Positions 59,401-64,000 of a stretch of DNA of 64,000 nucleotides are shown here, piece by piece; position 1 is the first letter of the stretch; the number at the start of each line of letters is the position of its first letter. The stretch covers positions 80,670-144,669 of the forward strand of contig FLMG01004137.1 in NCBI GenBank assembly GCA_900088475.1, read 5' to 3'. Under the pieces are notes generated by a model. It did no database searches. It was not told the origin of the DNA and was given only the letters and a program-made list of their open reading frames with translations. Source of the stretch: Hyphochytrium catenoides. Lineage: Eukaryota; Sar; Hyphochytriomycetes; Hyphochytriales; Hyphochytriaceae. The translations under genes and the position numbers were made by a program.

Positions 59401-61137
59401 TCAGGAAGAGGAGCTCTTTGGGGTGAAGCCAACCCTTGCGGATGTTGTTGTCAACGATGCAGAAAGTTCGATCCAGCTGATAGTCGAGCCTTTGCCCGGT
59501 CAAAGTGGGCTCCCTCCCTACCCGAGCAGCAGCTCAAAAGAAGACTTGGCGACTTTAGATGCTTTGTATGGAGAAGGCAGTCAGGATGAGCTGTTGACTC
59601 AGGATCTCCGATTGGAGGCTTTCCAAGCGGACCCATCTTCTGACAACCTACCTAGCCGGGACGACAAAGTCCATAGTGACCCGATCTCTCAAAAGGCCGA
59701 GATCACCTCGATGTTATGGTACGTGCCAGCAAATTTCGCGCTGCAGTGGACTCGCGCTGATATTATCGGCCGCTTTCTTTGACTGGACAGCGTCGAAGTC
59801 CTCAATCCCTTCGTCCACATGGAGACTGTGTTCTCAGAGCTGAGGCCCTTTGCTCACTGTTTTCAAATAAGGTAAGATCGGTCACGTCTGCCCTTAATTC
59901 TTGTTGTACTAACAATTCCCGCGGCACATAGCGAGGAGGTGCTTCTATACAGGCCAGGTGAGGTGTTTAGAGAGGATGACCTAATCACGGTCGCTGCCCT
60001 TGAGGTAGCAGCGGCGTCGAATAAACCCGAGAGGATTGCGCTAGAAGAGGCGTTGCATCAAAATAGCCAGTCAATCAGAGTCTTGCCGCCATCAGAGCTC
60101 TTGGATGCAGCGGTGGCACCTCCAAGTCCAGACAGAGGAGAGGGCGAAGCAGATACCATAGAAAAGTCTTTCACCCTCTTGGACAAAAGCTTCGGCAACA
60201 TATGTTCGTTGATGGAGGAGACGGATGGCGTTGGTAAGACCAATCCCAATCAAACAGTAAAATATGGAACTGGACCCCAAGTCTCAATTCAGTGACGCTT
60301 CTCAGTTGTTTCTTCAAAAAGTCGATATCGTTGTCAGAGATCAGCCTTGGAGGGCTAACGATTCCCTCTCATCTAGACCTGCGCGGAGACAGTGAAGTGA
60401 GCTCTATATCCAACCCGACAAATCCTAGGCGGGACTCACACTCTGACGAGGAGCTGTTCAACGAAGCACTTCGACTCCTAGCAGAAACGTTCGATGGGCT
60501 TGTACTAGGAGAGGAAAGGTGAGCGCCTGCTGCTTGATGCTGCTGTAGCTCTCAGTCAGTGACCTTGATGCGACGCTTGTGTGTCCACAGCTTATACCGA
60601 GGGTCATCTACTTTCCCCGACATTGACCAGCTGAATGCAACCTATTCAACCGCTGCCACGCAAGGAGACAGCCAGAAATCAACGGATACACTCTCACGCT
60701 TTCCAACTCACACAGTTATGGGGGCTGAAGTGTCTACGGAGAGTCAAAGTCCCATGACTGATACCATCGCGGCGACCAAGCTTTGCGAGACAAGCACGGA
60801 GTCTAAGATTGATTCGGTATATGCCCCGCACTCTACAACGGCTGAAGAAAGCAGCCACACCTCTATAGGACAAGACCAAACACCCAGCAACCCACCTTCG
60901 ACAAGGGGCTCCATATTTAGTAAGCTTTTCACTCTCGCCGACACAATAGAGGACGTGGAGATCAAAGATAGTAAAGGTTCCCTGACCACGCCAGCGTCCA
61001 TGCCCTTGACCACAACCGTCAAGTCTCGGACAGGGCACCCCACTCAGCCTCCTACCAGAACACCTCCGCGTCCAACTGGGCTTAAGAAACCGACAAATCT
61101 GGGTAGTAAGTTCAAGTCTAGTACCCTCAGGTTCTAG
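56412..61137 (+). CDS. Protein with three SH3b-like repeats and a long acidic disordered tail
   Basis: Ten exons close in phase (56412-56567, 56646-56739, 56825-56953, 57017-57060, 57164-57770, 57831-59718, 59791-59871, 59932-60233, 60377-60518 and 60591-61137), giving 1329 residues. The first 300 or so residues hold three repeats of bacterial-SH3-like form, each with a WYR/ICV lead, an R-x-(S/G)PS core and a W strand: WYRLASHLPSEAQIRVRDSP; KLRVRAGPSIDAAAVGVIEA with KWLMVEGTF; RICVRRAPSIDAEVAGSIGV with NWMQILRV. A 630-codon exon (57831-59718) encodes an acidic Ser/Glu/Gly-rich tail with no predicted fold. Near the C-terminus short structured pieces appear (ELFNEALRLLAETFDGLVLG), ending in a basic Thr/Pro-rich tail. 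SH3b modules bind peptides or sugars; the role here is unknown. The ATG at 56412 is the first after an in-frame stop. Confidence 0.75.
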
Positions 61138-61205
61138 ACCTGCTTCATATTTATGAAAGAGTGATCACCTAACGCTAGCCACGCTCCCTGCTGCTCTCTT
61201 CTTTG

Positions 61206-62081
61206 TTATCCAATCACATTGTTCGTCCATAAGCCATCATCCAAGAAGTGCGCATTTTCAATAGCTATTCCCTTGTTCTTCGTCCGGCTATATAAGGTGC
61301 ATGAGTCAGACAGAACTGGACTGATAGCTGCTACTTAATGTTTCTTACATCTGATCTGTTGACATCTTCATCACGCCCACTGCCATTGGATGCACTTTCC
61401 CTTCTGCTTTGATAGCCTGCACATACATTTAGCTGAACGAGTACTTTATCCAAAGGGATGCTTGACTTACCACGGGGTCGTCTACCTCCAGCTGATCTGG
61501 CATCGCTCCGCCCGCTGAGGTCAGCCCAGGGCACATCACATTAGCCCCTGAGAGCACATACGGAATGCCGCCTCTATCTACTGTCACTGTCGACATCATG
61601 GATGGATCTACAGGGAAGGAAGGGACCCAAGCAATAAGAACCTGAACGTTTACCCTTTGCACGTAGGCCCTCATCTACCTACATTTGTGTAGCAGTCTTA
61701 GGGTGGGTAAGTAAGGCCCATCCCTAACGTTAAAGAAAAGTGGCTCCTTCTTCTGGATGATGATCTGTATGTGATTCTGGCTGCTTTAAGTGTTAGCTAA
61801 GCTCAGGGTAAGTGCAAAGAACCAATTATGAGAGGTCTCACCATTTTGCGACAAACATCGGTGTCTTCTTCGGCAAGATGTCATCGGCAACTGCTTCGAG
61901 CAACGGATACTGCTCCAATATCTTTGCTCGAATTCCTCGCTGTACAGACGACTTTACCTGACTGTTGGCACTTATGCTCTCCTCTGGATCAAAACTATCG
62001 CACAATGTATTAGCTTGCAGTTTTTCATGCTTCTAGATGGCTCAAAAGGGCCAGGCATCGAACGACTTACCGCTTAAACAT
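61206..62081 (-). CDS. MCTS1: MCTS1 (MCT-1), PUA-domain translation re-initiation factor
   Basis: MCTS1 pairs with DENR to recycle 40S subunits and promote re-initiation. Six exons close in phase (62081-62071, 61994-61842, 61780-61683, 61607-61471, 61416-61349 and 61287-61206), giving 182 residues (human 181). The first coding exon is only 11 nt (MFK plus two bases). The protein aligns end to end with the human one: MFKRFDPEESISANSQVKSS, ILEQYPLLEAVADDILPKKT, PLFFNVRDGPYLPTLRLLHK, then the PUA domain with GGIPYVLSGANVMCPGLTSA, VGVMKMSTDQI and NKGIAIENAHFLDDGLW. The gene is complete. Its stop is 68 bp from the convergent SH3b gene. Confidence 0.95.
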
Positions 62082-62742
62082 CTTTGCCCTAGTCTTCCCT
62101 CTCCCTCTTCCTGTGTGTAGGTCGTTATCTGAAGTAGTATGAGAGAGATAACACTGTCTTGGAAGTTGGAAGTCTCTTTCTGTTTCTGCCGTATGGCGGT
62201 ATGGCACCTCTTACCAGTCCTGCTAGGGCAGACGTCTGGAGGATTGTGGTTACAAGGACAAGAGGTCCGGTGATAGAGCTTGTTGAACAGAGCTTGGACA
62301 GAGCTTGCGCCAATGCCAAAGTACGATACTCACTGAAAAGTACGACCGAACGCTGTATCAAGATCAGAACCAGCAGCATCGGCTCAGTCCTCCCCCTTGA
62401 CCTGCTGCTCGTTCTAATGACTGCTATCTGGGATAAGCTGCTACCGTATCCGGTATGCGGCGTCTTCCTTGTGCAGGAGACGAAGCATCACACCATCATC
62501 GCCGCTTCACCTACAGTACATGTAGCGCGCCTGCTGCTGTTAACGGAGAGAAGGCGCACTAGTGTCACCGAGTACGGGAGAGCACGATGCTTTGCACTGG
62601 TCATCTTTATAATCTACTCCCTATAGCTCTGGACAGGACCATAGAAGACGCTAGTTCAGCTTCTGAGAAGACTTTTATATGTACGACTGGCCGGTCTAAC
62701 TCTCTTCAGAACAACTGGCCTGCAATCTCCTTGCAAGTTCTA
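62082..62742. other. Divergent interval between MCTS1 and the secreted-protein gene
   Basis: About 660 bp. An open plus-strand frame (62159-62626) lacks an ATG start and any recognisable motif. The secreted-protein frame is itself open from 62587 upstream of its chosen ATG. This is probably promoter and leader sequence. Confidence 0.4.
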
Positions 62743-63819
62743 ATGGCTCACCGGAGGAGCAACTTTAGATGGATCTTAATTGTCGCATTATTGCTTCTTC
62801 TCTTATGCAACGAGTGGCCAAGAGGAATTACCGCACAAGAACATATCCTGGGACTGCACCCGACCCGGGACCCTTGGAAATTTGACGAAAATGAGCAGAG
62901 GTTATCTCGCCAAATGACAATACGCAATGGCTTTGAGCATCTCACCTACCTCACGTTTACGTTTGCCGCCCATTTGGACAGCAAACCTCGAAGCTCTGTC
63001 AAAGTCACTACTCACACAACGAAGCAAGGCATATTCTCTATCACAAGGAAGCTGACATCCGCCTTTCAGAAGCATCTTTATTTGGAGGCCATTGGCCATC
63101 GCAACAGCTCTAGCACCAATAATAGAGCTTTCCAGATCCCGCTGTATAACGCTTCCGAGGTCATGGAAATGGCCCATCTCAAGTCTGGGCGCTATGAGAA
63201 GGCTATAGCAATGGCCTTTTCCCCTCCATTTTCCCAGTATGTAGGATCTGTTTGGACTTTGTGGAGTGCGCTATCCAAAATATACTTGCGTCCGTGCCCC
63301 GCGGCCTTCGGCTTCTCCGTGCCCTTAGAGTTGGCCCAATCCTACGACCGCATGCTGCTCCAGTTCCTAGACTATGGCCTACTAGCCTTTGGAGATGATA
63401 TATTCAACAGCTCGTTCACGGACTTATTAACCTCGAATTTGGAAGAGTGGGAGGTGCATGAGTGCAAGGCAAGTACTGAAGGTGTCAAGGTATCTGCCAG
63501 TCCGGATAGCTCTGTAATGGATGACAATGGACAGCCCGAAGCCGACAAGCATCCTCAGCAAGGTTCGTTGAAACAAGGTGATTGCAAACCTTAAGTCCAC
63601 CGTCTGACAACAACCTTCTTATAAAACAGAAGACTCGATGCCTTCCTGGAAGCGAGAGCTTCTTCTCAAGATGCCGAAGTATTCAGAAGCTGCGCGTCAA
63701 AAGGAATTGACGGAGGTGAGAAAGCAATCCAACCCCATTTTTGTCTGTCTTTGACCTAAACCCGTCTTCGCACTATTTAGCGCATGAATATGTTCAAGAC
63801 AACGAGAGGAGCCGCATAG
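62743..63819 (+). CDS. Small protein with signal peptide, unknown function
   Basis: Exons 62743-63562 (or 63577), 63630-63715 and 63781-63819 join in phase and give 314 or 319 residues; two GT donors 15 bp apart are both in phase. ATG 62743 starts a clear signal peptide: basic MAHRRSNFRW, then ILIVALLLLLLC, and a cleavage-like GITAQ. The mature part has several N-x-S/T sites (NSS, NAS, NSS) and one conserved-looking block, LRPCPAAFGFSVPLELAQSY. There is no second membrane span, so it is probably secreted or lumenal. The C-terminus is basic (KRELLLKMPKYSEAARQKEL). I recognise no family. An upstream in-frame extension to 62587 would bury the signal peptide and was not used. Confidence 0.65.
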
Positions 63820-63873
63820 ACTGCGAGGTCTCCATTGACTAGAAACCAGCCAATTTGAATTTCCAAGCAATCA

Positions 63874-63999
<126 letters not shown>

Positions 64000-64000
64000 C

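Noticed and set aside
62159-62626. 155-codon plus-strand ORF between MCTS1 and the secreted-protein gene
   Set aside because: It lacks an ATG start, has no recognisable motif and overlaps the next frame; it is most likely promoter or leader sequence.

Overview
The window is nuclear DNA from an intron-rich, single-celled-type eukaryote (a protist or alga; I cannot place it further). The evidence is GT-AG introns inside almost every conserved gene, many of 46 to 190 nt, 5 to 13 or more coding exons per gene, no operons, and a set of strictly eukaryotic proteins (UPF1, TAF11, REV3, RIO1, MCTS1, PSMD9). I rebuilt exon chains by hand by matching reading phase across introns and comparing with remembered family motifs. 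Where phases close and the protein aligns end to end, I treat the model as solid. No rRNA, tRNA, CRISPR array or transposon was found. There is one assembly gap of 55 N (6972-7026).

Layout. 1-1449 is the C-terminal half of UPF1 (+). 2851-6286 is a complete mitochondrial SCOT gene in 13 coding exons (+). 7027-8071 is TAF11, cut by the gap at its 5' end (+). 8377-19241 is REV3, the catalytic subunit of DNA polymerase zeta (-). 19863-22068 is NSUN6 (+). 23485-34688 is a very long CCDC17-like coiled-coil/C2 gene (-). 35550-36703 is an ankyrin/fibronectin-III protein (+). 36788-39048 is an armadillo-repeat protein with a BTB-like end (-). 39853-42589 is a HOP1/ASY1-type meiotic HORMA protein (+). 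42616-43573 is PSMD9 (-). 44207-46532 is RIO1 kinase (+). 46576-47830 is an RsmJ-type rRNA methyltransferase of bacterial character (-). 49423-50345 is an intronless PX-RING protein (+). 51453-53480 is a coiled-coil protein (+). 53608-55066 is a membrane-anchored EF-hand coiled-coil protein (-). 56412-61137 is a bacterial-SH3-like repeat protein with a long acidic tail (+). 61206-62081 is MCTS1 (-). 62743-63819 is a small secreted protein (+).

The gene order is strikingly regular: 14 of 17 neighbouring pairs lie on opposite strands. Most convergent partners are nearly touching (26, 43, 68, 84 and 127 bp between stop codons), while divergent partners are 0.6 to 1.6 kb apart, which suggests shared bidirectional promoters. 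Functionally the genes are housekeeping (mRNA decay, transcription, ribosome biogenesis, translation re-initiation, proteasome assembly, RNA methylation, ketone-body use) plus DNA repair/meiosis (REV3, HOP1). There is no sign of a functional cluster.

The least ordinary items are the RsmJ-like gene, the PX-RING protein whose RING is split by a 92-residue insert, the SH3b-repeat protein, the EF-hand membrane coiled-coil protein, the multi-C2 CCDC17-like protein, and a 35-bp sequence shared by the 3' ends of two SCOT introns.
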